This document shows positions 42,747-55,279 of a DNA stretch of 64,000 nt, one piece after another. The translations under genes and the position numbers were made by a program. Position 1 is the first letter of the stretch; each line of letters begins with the position of its first letter. The notes below the pieces were generated by a model that saw only the letters and a list, made by a program, of their open reading frames with translations, did no database searches and was not told where the DNA came from. Where the stretch lies: assembly GCA_903813345.2 (NCBI GenBank), contig CAIIXF020000069.1, positions 64,001 through 128,000 of the forward strand, in the 5' to 3' direction. Source of the DNA: Owenia fusiformis (Eukaryota > Annelida > Polychaeta > Sabellida > Oweniidae).

Positions 42747-45700
42747 GTATTGGTCTGATACATAATGCAGTATATGTTTTCAATGTTTATCTAAAATATA
42801 TTTTCAAAACGACATCAATACATGAAAATATACCTAACGAGTAACATCTTGAATAAGTATTTCCAAAAAGAATATGTTACATCGCTGACTTGCAAACATA
42901 TGGATTATTGTTTAGCATGTTTCGACCGTTCTCTAACACCCATCTGAGCCAAACTTTGGTTGAGCCTATTTATAGTCCCCGAATTCAATGCTATCAAAAA
43001 GAAAGAACAGTTGGTCGTTAGAGGTGTCTAGTGACAATTTTGGAGACCTGCCTTGAACACCTGTTGCAGACTATATTCTCGACTTTTAGCGCGGATTTAC
43101 AAAAGTGCAAGTCGAAACACCGCAACAATGGGTGGAATGCTGTATCAATACTTTCCTATAGTATTCGGTACCTACAGGTGGAAAGTTTAAAACAACCTAC
43201 TATTAGTTTCATTTTATAAAACATGTCATATAAAACTCACCTTTTCTCGTCCTATACAAGCCAGTCATACCAGTTGACCTCTTACTATGAGAGATATCTA
43301 TATTGCGTCAATATTGTGTAAAAATAGATGACGTACATGCAGGGTGACCTAAAAATGCCACCCTCTATTTTTTGAATAACTTTCTCAATAATGAAGGAAT
43401 CTCCATGTTTTTTTGCTGCATAGAGTGTTCAATGAATTGGTTTGATATGCTTGCATACCATCAAGAACTTGGAAATTAAGAGGCATCATTTTCGGCGGAG
43501 GCATGCTCTGACTCAAATTCACTCGAAACTAAATTATAAAAATCTATATTTTCTAAAAATTAATCAATAAACGAGTAAGTTCATCACATTTGACAAAATG
43601 ATTTAAGAAAATGGGTAGATAAAACATATAATGATGATATATGTGAAAGCAATTCAAAAATGACTCAAATTATTGCTGAGACAGAAATCCCAATTTCAAA
43701 AAATTGTATTTTTATCAAATATTATCCATATTTATGAACGAAAATAAATAGTAGCCCGGACAGAATTGTTCAATGGTCACTTTTTCTTTAATAACTTGTT
43801 CAATTTTCAGTTCTATCAAAAATCGATTACATATTTGAAAACTAGACTAAAATTCTGACAAACTCAAAAATTATTTAAGGAATCACAGCGAAAAATGATA
43901 ACGTATCCTGCCTGGATACTTTCGGAATATCATATGAATATGGAACACATCCTTAAGAATCCTCGATAAATACTCTAGGTATCACGATTTCGAAGATGCA
44001 TGTATATCATTGAGAAACGGAACACTAATATCCATAATTATCCGTAGTTCTGGATACTACTGATATATGTCTCGTTTATTCACGGATACTTGGGGATTCA
44101 ACTGTTATATCATTCGGATTCTCACAAATACGGCTGAATATTCAATTATACTTTCGGGATATTTAGGGATACTTTTGGAATATTAATAAATACGGTCGGG
44201 ATTTTAGACATATAGAAAGGATATTTTCGTTCACATTGACTCATAAATTCGGAGAGCTATTTGCATATATGTAATTTCAAACTGAGAATACGTTGATATT
44301 TTGAGCATTAATATGTGAAAAGCTCTCTTAGCACAAACTAACCACCAAGAGATTTAATCATGTACAGTATTGACGACCTTTTTCGCTAGCATACTAATAC
44401 TATATATTTCAACTTTAAATATCCTTCGAAGTCAATCCCAGGAGTACAAAATAACGTTCTGAGCTGTGTCGATATTTCTTCTCAATTTATTGATATCGCG
44501 CCGACGTCAGAGAACAATTTTCCGGTTTAATCGGCTCAGCTAGGAAATATGCAATGGCGACTTATATTTGTGTTTGTTACCTTATTTCGAAGCCATTTGT
44601 CAGTGTCTTCAAATATCGAAATGTAGTCAACATAAGTTTGTTATTAAAGTGCATAAAATCCTCTACAAGATGAATTCACGTTTATATCTTGAAAGTTCGA
44701 CCGAAGCCAGATAACATGAGAAAACTACGAAATGAACACGCTAAAATTCGACGGATTCACAGTATTATTCAAATAAATCAGTCGACATGAAGGAAACGCT
44801 ATCTCTACTCGAGTCCTTTTTAACTTTAATACATCTTCCATGCTTAGAAGCAAAGGATCCGTACCCATTAGTGTACCTATAAGGACTTAGAATTTTTTTG
44901 AAAAGGGTAAATTGGTATTTTTTCAACATTGATATAAGAAAGTCATCTATTGCCTTTTAAGAGTTTGATGATTTTACAAAAGTTTTTTTTTGCTCAAACT
45001 TGCTTTTCGAGTACTTTCGGCAAGTCAATGTGAAGATAGCTCTGTCTTTAATTTATTGTTTCATATCCTGTTAGTTCAATCTTGAACATCAGCACTCTGT
45101 TTTTCTGATGGTTGAGACATGTTCACTGTATAATGACTGTGTAAGAATGAGGTCTACTGCACAACACAAGCACAAATTCACTATTTTGGATGTTCCATTT
45201 GTCTTAAAACCTGTTTACAAAGGGTTTTTACCTGAGAGAAAATGTATTAGAACGGGTCCCATATGGAACACCCCAATTCATTATCTATTACCATTTGCAT
45301 ATGGTTACATAAATATAAAATATCATCAATTTCAAATTTGGAGACACCCTGGTACAACATGGTAATAGAGGTTGAAAAGTGCAGAATTATTGCATAAATG
45401 AAGGGCATGAATGAGTGCAACCCTTTGTGGTAGGTAGGGACCAGATGAAAGAAGCAATACAATTTTTCAATTTGTACAGAATTTCCCATACGTTTTAAGG
45501 TTTTGTGCTGGTATCTACATTTAATTCTTGAAATGACCCCAAAAGCAATTGCTTTATGATATCAAATTTAGATGTTAGGGATTATTAGAACATGAATCAA
45601 TTTACCTAAAGGAGACCTACATTTACTTTACATATATTAACTGGAAAATCTATGTAGCAAGCATAACAAAATGTATAAAGACTCTTGGTTAAAAAAATGT

Positions 45701-47230
45701 TGGTCAATTGCTATCATTCAGTTCATGTTCACTGACTGTAAAGTATGAAATTATAACATGTGCTTTTGTTATGTTTATAAACATAAATATTATCCCATAA
45801 AGCATCACTATTAGCTGATTGGATAAGGATTTGATTGACAGGCCTAATGGATGTGACTTGCCTTATAAGGTCTAATGAGCAACCAGGTGGTTCAGAAAGT
45901 CTGTCTTTACTCTACTGCTCAATCTTTCTTAGTTTTAGTAGCCGTTGTACTGATATATTATCTTAGTCAAAAGAGAAAACAACGAGTATAATGGATCTGC
46001 TAGCTTTGCACAATTTAGACCGCTTTGCACATTTTAGACCAATCAAAATACATAACTATCTTTAATATTATTTACGTCTTGATGGATACAAAATAGCACG
46101 TATAAAATTCTAATTTCACGAATTTCTATATTTCGTGGCCTCATTAAACGCTTTTTTCGTTTAGAATGGCCTTTAACCCTGGAGCACCCTGGTCCGCGAA
46201 ACGAGCATTTAAATAAGGGATTCGCACCCGGGTGTGACTGTAAACCTCCTGTTCACTGTCGTGTAATTTATGAATGCTAGCCGTTTATTTGATTCACAAA
46301 TACAGGCTGAGATAAGACAGGTATCGAATAAAGGTATGACACAAATTGAAATAAAAAGGGAACTCATATTGGCTCATTTTATCCGATGACACAAATAAAT
46401 CAAAATTTATAGTTGATTTCAAATGAACACACTTCACCAAAAAACAAGCGAGATCATATCAGATAAAACAACGGCTAAACATCTGAGCTTACAACTTTCG
46501 GCTGTTGTTTACCGGATTAACCTACAATTTTATTTGAATATGAATAGTACCTGCCACTATTTCTTTCGTATTTAAGTGAATTGGTTACAAAATAGAGGGT
46601 TAATCCGGTAGCCAGAAGCCGAATATTGCATCTAAGGTTGTATTCGAGAATGCTAGTTTCAGCTAGCGGCTACAGGGTTAATTGCAATTTAATTATAAAA
46701 TCTCATTTAAATATGAATAGTACCAGCCGTGCATACCGGTTGCTGCAAACTATCGCGGGAACATATAAGCTAAGAAAATAAGACAGGCGCACTAAAATGA
46801 ATACATTCAAAAAGGAAATTAGGTATTACATTACGTTTGTACAAGTATAAGAGTGATATGATATTTCAGAAATTGAACGTTCTACCCCAATGGACGTTTA
46901 ATTTACAACTAACATTGACAGACTTTGATGTATTATATAAAATAATGTCCCAAAGGTATTGTGTTCCATAGATATTCATTCATTTATTTTATTTATTTAT
47001 TTTATTTGACAGACGCCATAAAAACGGCGGAACACTAAAATATGTGCGTCACATTTTAAAACAATAATACATACTAAAAACATTTATACAAGAAATTTTA
47101 TACACTTCTAAGTTTAAAAATCTTAATTAAAAATCGTTTGACTAAATTGTCAAAGACAATTCCATTAGCTTGCCCCTAGTCCTCAAAAGATTACATCACC
47201 TAACATGCAAATAAACTTTCTCCTTAAATT
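42747..47230. other. Gene-poor stretch
   Basis: Contains a lone transposon-end-like segment at 43340-43400 (CAGGGTGACCTAAAAATGCC then ACCCTC) of the family seen at 63.3 kb; a diverged repeat field at about 43915-44230 in which GGATAC(T/A) and CGGAAT recur every 20-40 bp; a short direct repeat TTTGCAC(A)ATTTTAGACC at 46005-46040; and a small inverted pair (GGCTGTTGTTTACCGGATTA near 46500, TTAATCCGGTAGCCAGAAGC near 46600). ORFs at 45108-45489 overlap on both strands and show no motif. No gene called. Confidence 0.5.
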
Positions 47231-48400
47231 TCAGGATAAAAACATGGAGCTTAATTCTCTTGGACATTTGGACTTAATATATCGAAATAAAATCCTGATC
47301 TCTTTAATAAAGGCGGGGCATTCTAGGAGTCTATGTGTGATAGCATATTTACATTTACAATCATACAACTTACAAATTCCATCACTTTTATTCCATCGTT
47401 CATAATTAGATTTTAAACAAAAATGATTTGTCCTGGCCAAGAACTTCAGCTTGGCTCCATAAAAATCATTGTCATGTTTTAAATAATTTTCAATCTTAGG
47501 GTGTATCTTCAGTGTCTCATATAATTTAAGCGAATGATGTTCTGTCATGCTATGAAAAAGCGTTCTGTATTTTGTATGTTACTTATTGACTGATATGCAT
47601 TATAACAGTCACTGTCTTGTCTGAAAATAACATCATCTAACCCTTTGTTAATCAATGAATTACGAATGTTTGAAACATATTTCTTTTCCTGAAATATATG
47701 ATTTAAGAAGGGATTCAACAATACGTGTGAAAGAGAGCATTTGTGTAATTTATGTTTAAGATAAATAAAGTAGTCGACTTGTCTTTTTTTAGTTGTTTCC
47801 AAGATAGACGATCACCCCAAGTCACCATTAAAGTCCCCCATAATTAGTATATAATTACTCTGTTCTATAGAGGCATAGTTTTGCAGACCATGACCTTTAC
47901 ATTTCTCAGAGCAATTTAAAACATTAGGATTAGAGACCACAGAGAATAGTTCCAAAAGTTCCCCATTTGGGCTTTTTACACTAGACTTTTTAAAATTTTC
48001 TTATTTTTCATTAAAGTCCCCCATAATTAGTATAGAATTACTCTGTTCTATAGAGGCATAGTTTTGCATAATTTTATCATAAATCGATTGGGTTGCTTCC
48101 ATGTTTTTACCATCACAGGGAAAGTAGACAACACATACAAATGTAATTTCATTCTCAACTTTTAACTTTTAACCAATACCTTTCAATGTTATCATGTTTC
48201 AAGTCAAAAAGATTGTAATTTAGGATAACAACATCTTTATGAATGACCAAACCCATTCCTCCACCTTCTATATGCTGCCTATTCTTACCTTTCCAGACAT
48301 AGTCATCATTACCACCGTGATAGAATTGGCATCATTAAAGAAGGTTTCACCAAGTGCAAAAATTTTAAACTGTTCATTTTTAAGTAGATTGTTCATTTCA
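47231..48400 (-). pseudogene. LINE remnant: endonuclease pieces and RT C-terminal region
   Basis: From right to left on the minus strand: GETFFNDANS and GGMGLVIHKDVVILNYNLFD (across a frame change), FVCVVYFPCDGKN, SNSILIMGDFN and again SNYILIMGDFNGDLG, which are apurinic-type endonuclease motifs of non-LTR retrotransposons; the ASIEQSN(S/Y)ILIMGDFN segment is duplicated. The central RT is missing. From 47802 to 47231 the C-terminal region follows: HKLHKCSLSHVLLNPFLNHI then NHFCLKSNYERWNKSDGICK, LYDCKCKYAITHRLLECPAF, with the Cys/His pattern of the region after RT in many LINEs. Broken by stops, deletions and frameshifts. Confidence 0.75.
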
Positions 48401-48404
48401 ATTG

Positions 48405-48517
<113 letters not shown>

Positions 48518-48519
48518 TT

Positions 48520-49192
48520 ATTATTATAGTAATTTTTCTACAAAGATTTTTCAAGAACTTTCCGAAGCAAACATTATTGGCAACTATACATATAAACATA
48601 CTACAATAAAATTAATACAAAAATAAACAGATTTTGACAATACAAAAACGGGCTGCTGGTGGTTGGTTGGTAGTATGGTTGGCGTAGGTGAAAAGAATAG
48701 GTAGCATGAACTTATTCAACAAGTTTGATAGATTCATTAATGAAGGTACTTGTAATAGACAAAACTTCTCTATTTGTTGCAATATCTAAGAAATTAATTC
48801 TGTACAAAAGAGTTTCAATTTTGTCATCTTGTTTCAAGCTGCTAAAGGAGATATTTATGTCATGCATGGTCATTTTGCGGTAACGATAACAAAAATTGCG
48901 GATGGGAAAGACAGCATGTCCTCTTTCTCGCCTATAGGCAAGATTCACATATATGATTTCCTTTTCAACTAGTTCCATTCGGTGACGTATATTTTGATGG
49001 TTATAAAGTCTGGGTCAAATCTGCCATAAAATGACAAATCAAGAACAGGAACGTGGTATGTATTGTAAATAATAAGGTTTCAAACGCACTGTCGTTAGAA
49101 GACTAAGTATGAATTCTATGGACGGTAACGTATTGTATAAGTTGTACATTAGATATTATAATTGGGTTGCTAGATTGTTTAAGCCTCTATAG
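48520..49192. other. No recognised gene
   Basis: An 88-codon minus-strand frame (48978-48712, MELVEKEIIYVNLAYRRERG...) has fairly balanced composition and lies upstream of the LINE endonuclease on the same strand, so it might be LINE-derived, but I recognise no domain. Confidence 0.35.
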
Positions 49193-49405
49193 GGCAAGGA
49201 AAAAACAGTGGCTTGCTTTATTTATGAAACCAATGAGAGTGAAAAAGATAGCAATGAAGAGGCAAAAGAAAATTTAGCATCAAGTACTGATGATATGACA
49301 AAATTGATAACAATGAATCGGGGATACTTATTTGAACGAGGTTCGCGTAACCGTCCATCAATTTTTTGCGTTTCTGCAAATTCAAAATACATTATTATGG
49401 CTTGA
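49193..49405 (+). other. Exon-like acidic open frame
   Basis: Follows an acceptor-like CCTCTATAG and encodes KTVACFIYETNESEKDSNEE, then AKENLASSTDDMTKLI, TMNRGYLFERGSRNRPSIFC and ends at TGA. The acidic then Arg-rich composition is unlike nearby non-coding DNA. No Met near the start, no recognised domain and no second exon found; it may be a terminal exon, a pseudo-exon or chance. Confidence 0.3.
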
Positions 49406-49953
49406 GTAGAACATATAAGTTGGTTTCCAACGCTCATTTGGCTTTGTATGATCGTATGTAGGTTACATCTATATACCCCGAGGTTGTTAGGCAATGTAGA
49501 CCATGACCTAACGACAAAAAAAAAACAAATTACCCAATTTGTTATAGTTTTGAACTTCAAACTCAACAGTTTTTCGCTTATTTCATGTTATCCCCGGGCA
49601 TCGATTTGCAAAGACTACGTTCAAAATATACATTACTGAATGCATCACCGAATGCGATGCTTACATAAATCGTTCATCCTTTCATTGATACACAGTAGTA
49701 GAAAATAATGCACAAACCTTAGTTTTCTGTTCCATCGCGGCCATTTTATTGGATAAATCAGTGAACGTAGCCGTCCAACCTCGTTTTCAGATTAATTAAT
49801 TAAGGTGTCGTAACCGTCATGCTATAACAGGTTGATCATTGTTGAGGCGACAGTGTAAGAGGAAATGCTTTTTGGTTGTTTTAAACCACATCCGCATACA
49901 TCAGAATCGATAGTTTTAAAAGAGTGGGCCATTTTATGTGCATTTAACAAGAG
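49406..49953. other. No recognised gene
   Basis: AT-rich; no ORF or repeat pair supported. Confidence 0.4.
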
Positions 49954-50186
49954 GCCAGTGGCGGATCTGGGAACCAGGGGGGAAATTTGAGGTCAGAGGA
50001 AAAAAACTTCTAAAACCCAAAAGTGGGCCCAAATCTTGAAGTTTTGAGGCCAATTTTGGCCTGAAATTAAAAAATAAGGCCTTAAAAGGCCCAGAAATGA
50101 CAAAAAGGCCCACTTTTTGGGCCCTTAAAATTGTGGGCCCAATTTTTTTTTCTGGGCCCACGCCCCCAGCCCAGATCCGCCAGTGG
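49954..50186. mobile_element. MITE with CCAGTGGCGGATCTGGG ends
   Basis: 17-bp inverted ends CCAGTGGCGGATCTGGG / CCCAGATCCGCCAGTGG; interior rich in GGGCCC, AAGGCC and AAATTTTGGGCCC-type palindromes. A partial relative is at 30340-30490. It lies at the 3' edge of the LINE remnant. Confidence 0.8.
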
Positions 50187-50777
50187 AAGGCCAACACGTA
50201 ATCGGTTCAGTTTAATTTCTAAATTACGAGGGAGAGATAAATTTTGTGAATTTGTCTGAATATTTTGAAAATTTTGGAAGTGCTTTTTAATTTGGCCTTT
50301 GAAAGAAGAGATAGTAGGCACCTGCCTAAGCTGTAATGGTAAGGAGTCCCAAATTTTAGAAAATATGATAGCTCCACTATCCTTGAACCTGGTAGAAATA
50401 TGTAACGGGATGTGATAAGTTGGCCTATCCCTTAACTCTATTCCTATTGGTACAGGTGTCAAAAGTCTGAAAATATCTCTAACATATGAAGGGCACATAT
50501 TATGTTTTACCTTGAACATTAACACACCTATGTGTGCTAATCGTCTGGCTTCTAAAGTTGGCCAGTTTAGAATTTTCAAAGGTTTGTCGCCATTAGATCC
50601 ATAGAGCTCCAGATACTAAGATTGCAGCTCTATAGTGCAAGGTATCTAGCAATTTTGATGTTGTTTTGTTGCTAACATGGTATAAAATGTCACAGTAATC
50701 GAAGTGCGGAGAAATATAAGAATCATAAATGAGATCCAGATGAGTTGATTTAACTTTATTTTTAATAGCCTTTAAAG

Positions 50778-51367
50778 TAACACATTTACGATTCTAGGCC
50801 GAATTTCGACGATTTAAGCGATATGAGTCAAGAAAATAGTCTTACCTTTCTATTAGGATGGGTTCAGGTGCCAAAAATAACTGATCCATGGATATATATC
50901 ATTTTGAAATTTGGATGCAAGAAATATTTTTTCGGAGCCATGTTTTTTTACGACTCATAACAGGAAATAGATTATCTAAATGAAAACTGAATATACATCA
51001 TCAATCCTGGTTTTGACTTAAAAATTTACCGAAATAGATATTTAAATATTATTAAAATGATTATTGACTATTTTTTTATTAATCTTATGCAGTGATTCGA
51101 CTGTCTTCTAAAATTTATAATATAGCTTTAAAATTACAGTGTTATTTCATGTTGCTAGTGTGGCCTAATGGAAAAAGGCGCAGGACTAAGGTTTTGATGA
51201 TTGAATCCAGCTGTCGGTGGTTCGATTCCCGGTCGAGTCTAAGTTTTTCTTTCTTTTTTATATATCTCTCAGACACAATCTTTTTTAAAAATCTCTTTTT
51301 ATACAACATATAGTCATATCTATTACTTTTTGAGGTTTTAGATTTTAGATACATCGTAAATGTGTTA
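50778..51367. mobile_element. 590-bp TIR element inserted in the LINE RT
   Basis: Ends TAACACATTTACGAT and ATCGTAAATGTGTTA (15 bp, perfect inverted). It is flanked by CTTTAAAG (50770-50777) and CTTTAAGG (51368-51375), an 8-bp candidate target duplication with one mismatch, as hAT-type elements make. It carries a tRNA-like sequence and no transposase. Confidence 0.75.
51154..51248 (+). ncRNA. Class-II tRNA-like sequence (tRNA-derived, degenerate)
   Basis: A box TGGCCTAATGG (51161-51171), B box GGTTCGATTCC (51219-51229, perfect), T5 at 51244-51248. The 47-bp A-to-B spacing and the GGCGCAGGACTAAGGTTTTG segment resemble Leu/Ser-type tRNAs (loop reading AAG), but acceptor, anticodon and T stems have several mismatches. 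It should drive Pol III if transcribed, but is unlikely to be a working tRNA; a SINE head or captured tRNA pseudogene fits better. Confidence 0.55.
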
Positions 51368-51931
51368 CTTTAAGGGATTTAACATTTTCTTCACCTTTGC
51401 AGCTAGTTCTCTTACATGAACTTCGCACGAAAGTGTGTCGTCCAAGTAAAATCTATGTGTTTGTGCATGGCTATTAACTATAGCAATGTTTTCGTTTGAG
51501 AGGGTCAAAGGCTGATGGACTGGCTTTAGAGTTCCTATTGTTCTAAAGGTCAAAGCTTTAAAGTGCATTTTCCATAATTGAGACCATTGTTCGAGGGTGT
51601 TTAAGTCATTTTGAAGAAGTCTGCTGTTATTTGGAGAATGTTTCATATAGGTGAAGTAAATGGACGTATCATCAGCATAAATGGAACTTCTTGAGTTTAA
51701 ATTGTCTGGCAAATCATTAATATATAAGAGAAAAAGCAAGGGTCTCAGGATTTCAATTCGTTTGGCAATACCAAACCTTTGGCAGTTATTATAAGCAATT
51801 TTGATGTTGGAAACCTGAGACAATTTACGTTTACCGAGTCGATGACGTTTATGGCTTTTCTTATTGAAACTAGATTCGGTGATGTTGGCATTATTAGGGT
51901 GTTTGTTTTGAACTGGGGGAAAGGCTTTCAC

Positions 51932-52340
51932 ATAGTCAAGTTCCTAGTGGTTGTTAGGCTGAGAATTAGTGGGGTACTTTGAACGTTTATGTGAAATGAT
52001 ATGATAGATTAATGTTCAGTAAGATAACTTGCCTTAAGAGGTACCTGATAAATTAAAATCATAATAAAGATTCCCATGGTTTATTTCGCATGTTATCTAT
52101 AAATACTCTAATAAATTAGAAATAAAACGTATAAACTCGTATTTATCACATTAAATATGATTGATTACATCAGATATATTAGTAGATAATTTTGAGAAAA
52201 CGATAGGACACGTTACCTCACTAAAAACGCAAATGCAGTCAGAATGGCAAAATAAAGTGATCATAGATTATCGAGGTTATCGAAATATAAGTCATTTTGT
52301 TGAGATACAGATGTTATTATAACCACCTTGCCGGCACCTT
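51932..52340. other. AT-rich, nothing recognised
   Basis: No ORF, hairpin or repeat pair that I can support. Confidence 0.4.
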
Positions 52341-54890
52341 GTATAACGCATTGAAACTAACTTTAAAAAGTGAGCAATGTCATTAGTATTGTGATAATAA
52401 CGTCCCTTATACCTAGTATTTATTACAGGTCGTGTAGACCATTCTTGCCCGATTTATAGCAAAATCATTGACTTTTGCACGTTGGTGATGATGCGCCTTT
52501 TTTAATAGATCTCATATCTTAGAGGGGTATCAGTTCAAAAAAAAAATACTAGATGACCTAACATATTTTGCCATGTACTGCGCCTATTTATTTGGAAATT
52601 CAGTTGTAAATTTTCTCTTGAAAAAATAAATCTTCCAAAGGTCCACGTGCAGTATGGCAAGTGATTTTAGACGATTATATCTTTCACCATTAGTACTTTC
52701 CGGGCATAAATACAACTGGTTTTTATTAAAACAATATGTTTTCTTTCAAGTGAAGTCCCAATGATGATAAAAATATCAATCGAACTATTCGAAAAATTAT
52801 AAATAGGGACCCCAAGTCAACAATTTGTTCAAAATGTTGAACTTATTTGCTCAAAAGAGGATCTTCTTTTTCTGATTTTTATTGCATGAAAACATTATTC
52901 AACAAGAGGTCTAAAACATCTTCAAAAGTAGAATGGTATTGTAAGTCTATTTTTGAAAGTGTCAATTTTCGATGACCAAAATCATGCTGAAAACAATGGA
53001 TAGCATGATTTTTTCCTATGGGAAAATAACATGGGAAATGTACGTGGTTTTTAACTTTATCGCATTTCAATACCAATCCCCTTTTCAGAAGTTATTAATA
53101 TAGTGTAGAAAAAATTAGTACCGTGGGTACTGGGCTCACATGGTGTTGCTCAAAAGTGAAAATAAAAAAGACGGGTATAATCTTTTGCAGATTTTGTGTA
53201 ACAAAATTATTTCATACAACTACTCTTTACAAAGACATGGCTTTTTACAATGCAGGACACCTGAACTTATTTGTAAAGCTAGGAAATGGGCCAAATGTGA
53301 ATTTCCCGAGACAAAAATGGTGGCCATTTTGAAAATAGGCGAGATTTTGAGGCAGGAGTCACAGGTTATTTTTTCTTTATTGATGTTGAACAAAATTATT
53401 TTAAATCGGGAATCCTATCTACAGAGGATTTAAAAAGAGCCAAGTGTTGACAGAGGTTTAAAACTTGCCACTATTTTGGACTGACTGAGAGACAGATGGA
53501 CGAATCAATGTTAACTAAAATGGCTGAAAAAAAAAAAAAAACGGATTTAATATTTTGCCGATTTTTTGTAACAAAATTATTTCATACAACTACTCTTTAC
53601 AGTGACATGGCTTTTTACAATGCAGGACAGCTGAAATTATTTGTAAAGCTAGGAAATGGGCCAAAAGTGAATTTCGCGAGACAAGAATGGCGACCATTTT
53701 GAAAATAGGCGAGCTTTTGAACCAAGAGTCTTTTGTATTGATGTTGAACAAAATTAACTTAAAACAGGAATCCTATCGACAGAGGGTTTAAAGCAAATGC
53801 AAAAGGCAAAAGTGGATTTTGCGAGACAGATGGACATGGACAAATTAAATCAATGTTAACTAAAATGGCTGAAAATAAAAAAATGGATATAATTTTTTGC
53901 TGATTTTTCGTAACAAAATTATTTCCTACATCTACTCTTTACATTGACATGGATTTGTACAATGTAGGACACTTGAAATTATTTGTAAAGCTAGGAAATA
54001 GGTCAAATGTGAATTTCGCGAGACAAAAATGGCGGCCATTTTGAAAATAGGCGAGCTTTTGAACCAGGAGTCATAGGGGAGTTTTCTGTGTGATTTTGAA
54101 CAGAAATAACTTAAAACAGGAATCCTATCGACAGAGGTTTTAAAACGTGCCACTGTTATTGACGGAAAAACGGATTTCGCGAGTCAGATGGACGAATCGA
54201 TGTTAACTAAAATGGCTGAAAATAATAAATTGGATATAATTTTTCGCTGATTTTTTGTAACAAAATTATTTCATATATCTACTATTTACATTGACATGGA
54301 TTTTTACAATGTAGGACACCTGAAATTATTTGTAAAGCTAGGAAATGGGTCAAAAGTGAATTTCGCGAGACAAAAATGGCGGCCATTTTGAAAATAGGCG
54401 AGCTTTTGAACCAGGAGTCATAGGGGAGTTTTCTGTATTGATGTTGAACAGAAATAACTTAAAACAGGAATCCTATCGACAGAGGTTTTAAAACGTGCCA
54501 CTATTGTTGACGGACAGACAGACAGACGGACGGACGGACGGACGGACGGACAGACAGACGGACAAGTGAGCGATTGCAAAAGCTCACCATGTGAGCTAAA
54601 AACCCTTGATACATTTAAATTGAGAAAGACAAAATCCTCCTTTTAGAAAATAAGCCTTACATTTTTAAAAAAGTGACAAGGTGAGGTCCTAATCCATAAG
54701 TTTTCAGAGAGTGGGATTGATATTTTACTACGACTGTTAAACGACTGTATCTATACCCAGAAAATACTCATGGTGAAAGATATTACCGTCTAAAATCACT
54801 TGCCATACTGCACGTGGACCTTTGTTGAGTTTTCTTGCAGAAATAGCCTAATCCACTCCATACATCCATTTTGTACGATCACCGGGCGTG
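52341..54890. mobile_element. F-family right arm (F3), split by element E
   Basis: 52341-52639 and 54821-54890 together make one F arm: AACTTTAAAAAGTGAGCAAT, GAAAAAATAAATCTTCCAAA | TTTGTTGAGTTTTCTTGCAG and the end GTACGATCACCGGGCGTG. The break falls inside AAATCTTCCAAATTTGTTGA of the intact copies. The left arm of this F copy is missing. Confidence 0.8.
52640..54820. mobile_element. Element E: 2.18-kb TIR element with internal 350-bp tandem repeats
   Basis: About 50-bp inverted ends: GGTCCACGTGCAGTATGGCA then AGTGATTTTAGACG, mirrored by CGTCTAAAATCACTTGCCAT then ACTGCACGTGGACC. The core has four diverged copies of a unit of about 350 bp starting near 53150, 53520, 53873 and 54222 (ACAAAATTATTTCATACAAC; GTAAAGCTAGGAAATGGG; GGCGGCCATTTTGAAAATAG; ATCCTATCGACAGAGG). 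It ends in a GACG/GACA microsatellite (about 54508-54562). There is no extra target duplication: the two F flanks abut exactly once the element is removed. ORFs inside repeat with the units and are not called. Confidence 0.8.
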
Positions 54891-55279
54891 AACACGTAAC
54901 TTGTGTAAAAAATGAGCCGTTTTAAGTTTGAGGTTTCGTAAAAACTGTAACGATCGTTGGATATTTAGTGAATCTAAATAATTTTTTTATGAGCATGATT
55001 TTCGATACATTATTCAACTTTTGTTAGATCTAAATTAAATCATAAAAAAATATATTATTCTATGAATTAATCAGGCAAAGTCGACGTTAAAAAAGCCCCT
55101 TTTCAAACGCATTTTATACCCATTTCCCGTGGTTTTGGGGAGTTGAAAAATACACCAATAGAAAGAGGAGGTACTAATTATTAGAGGCATAATATTTTTA
55201 TTTTATTAAAGTAACATCTTGATTGCTAAACAACGCGTAAAAAACCATGCCCAATCGGGCGTGAACAAGTAGTTCGAAA

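Larger units (their letters stand above)
50190..51931 (-). pseudogene. Non-LTR retrotransposon RT (jockey/CR1-like), interrupted
   Basis: Minus strand: ILRPLLFLLYINDLPDNLNS then SSIYADDTSIYF (catalytic YADD), LEQWSQLWKMHF, then the thumb ELAAKVKKMLNPLK. The reading is cut at 51367 by an inserted element and resumes at 50777 with AIKNKVKSTHLDLIYDSYIS, PHFDYCDILYHVSNKTTSKL, then LNWPTLEARRLAHIGVLMFK, PTYHIPLHISTRFKDSGAII and SFKGQIKKHFQNF, the C-terminal region. Upstream of the palm the sequence is scrambled. Joining across the insertion gives a continuous LINE frame, which dates the insertion after the LINE. Confidence 0.85.

Noticed and set aside
45108-45489. Overlapping ORFs on both strands
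   Set aside because: Neither shows a domain, signal or splice context; open on both strands as expected for chance ORFs.
51154-51248. Functional tRNA-Leu gene
   Set aside because: Promoter boxes are good but acceptor, anticodon and T stems contain several mismatches, and it lies inside a TIR element.
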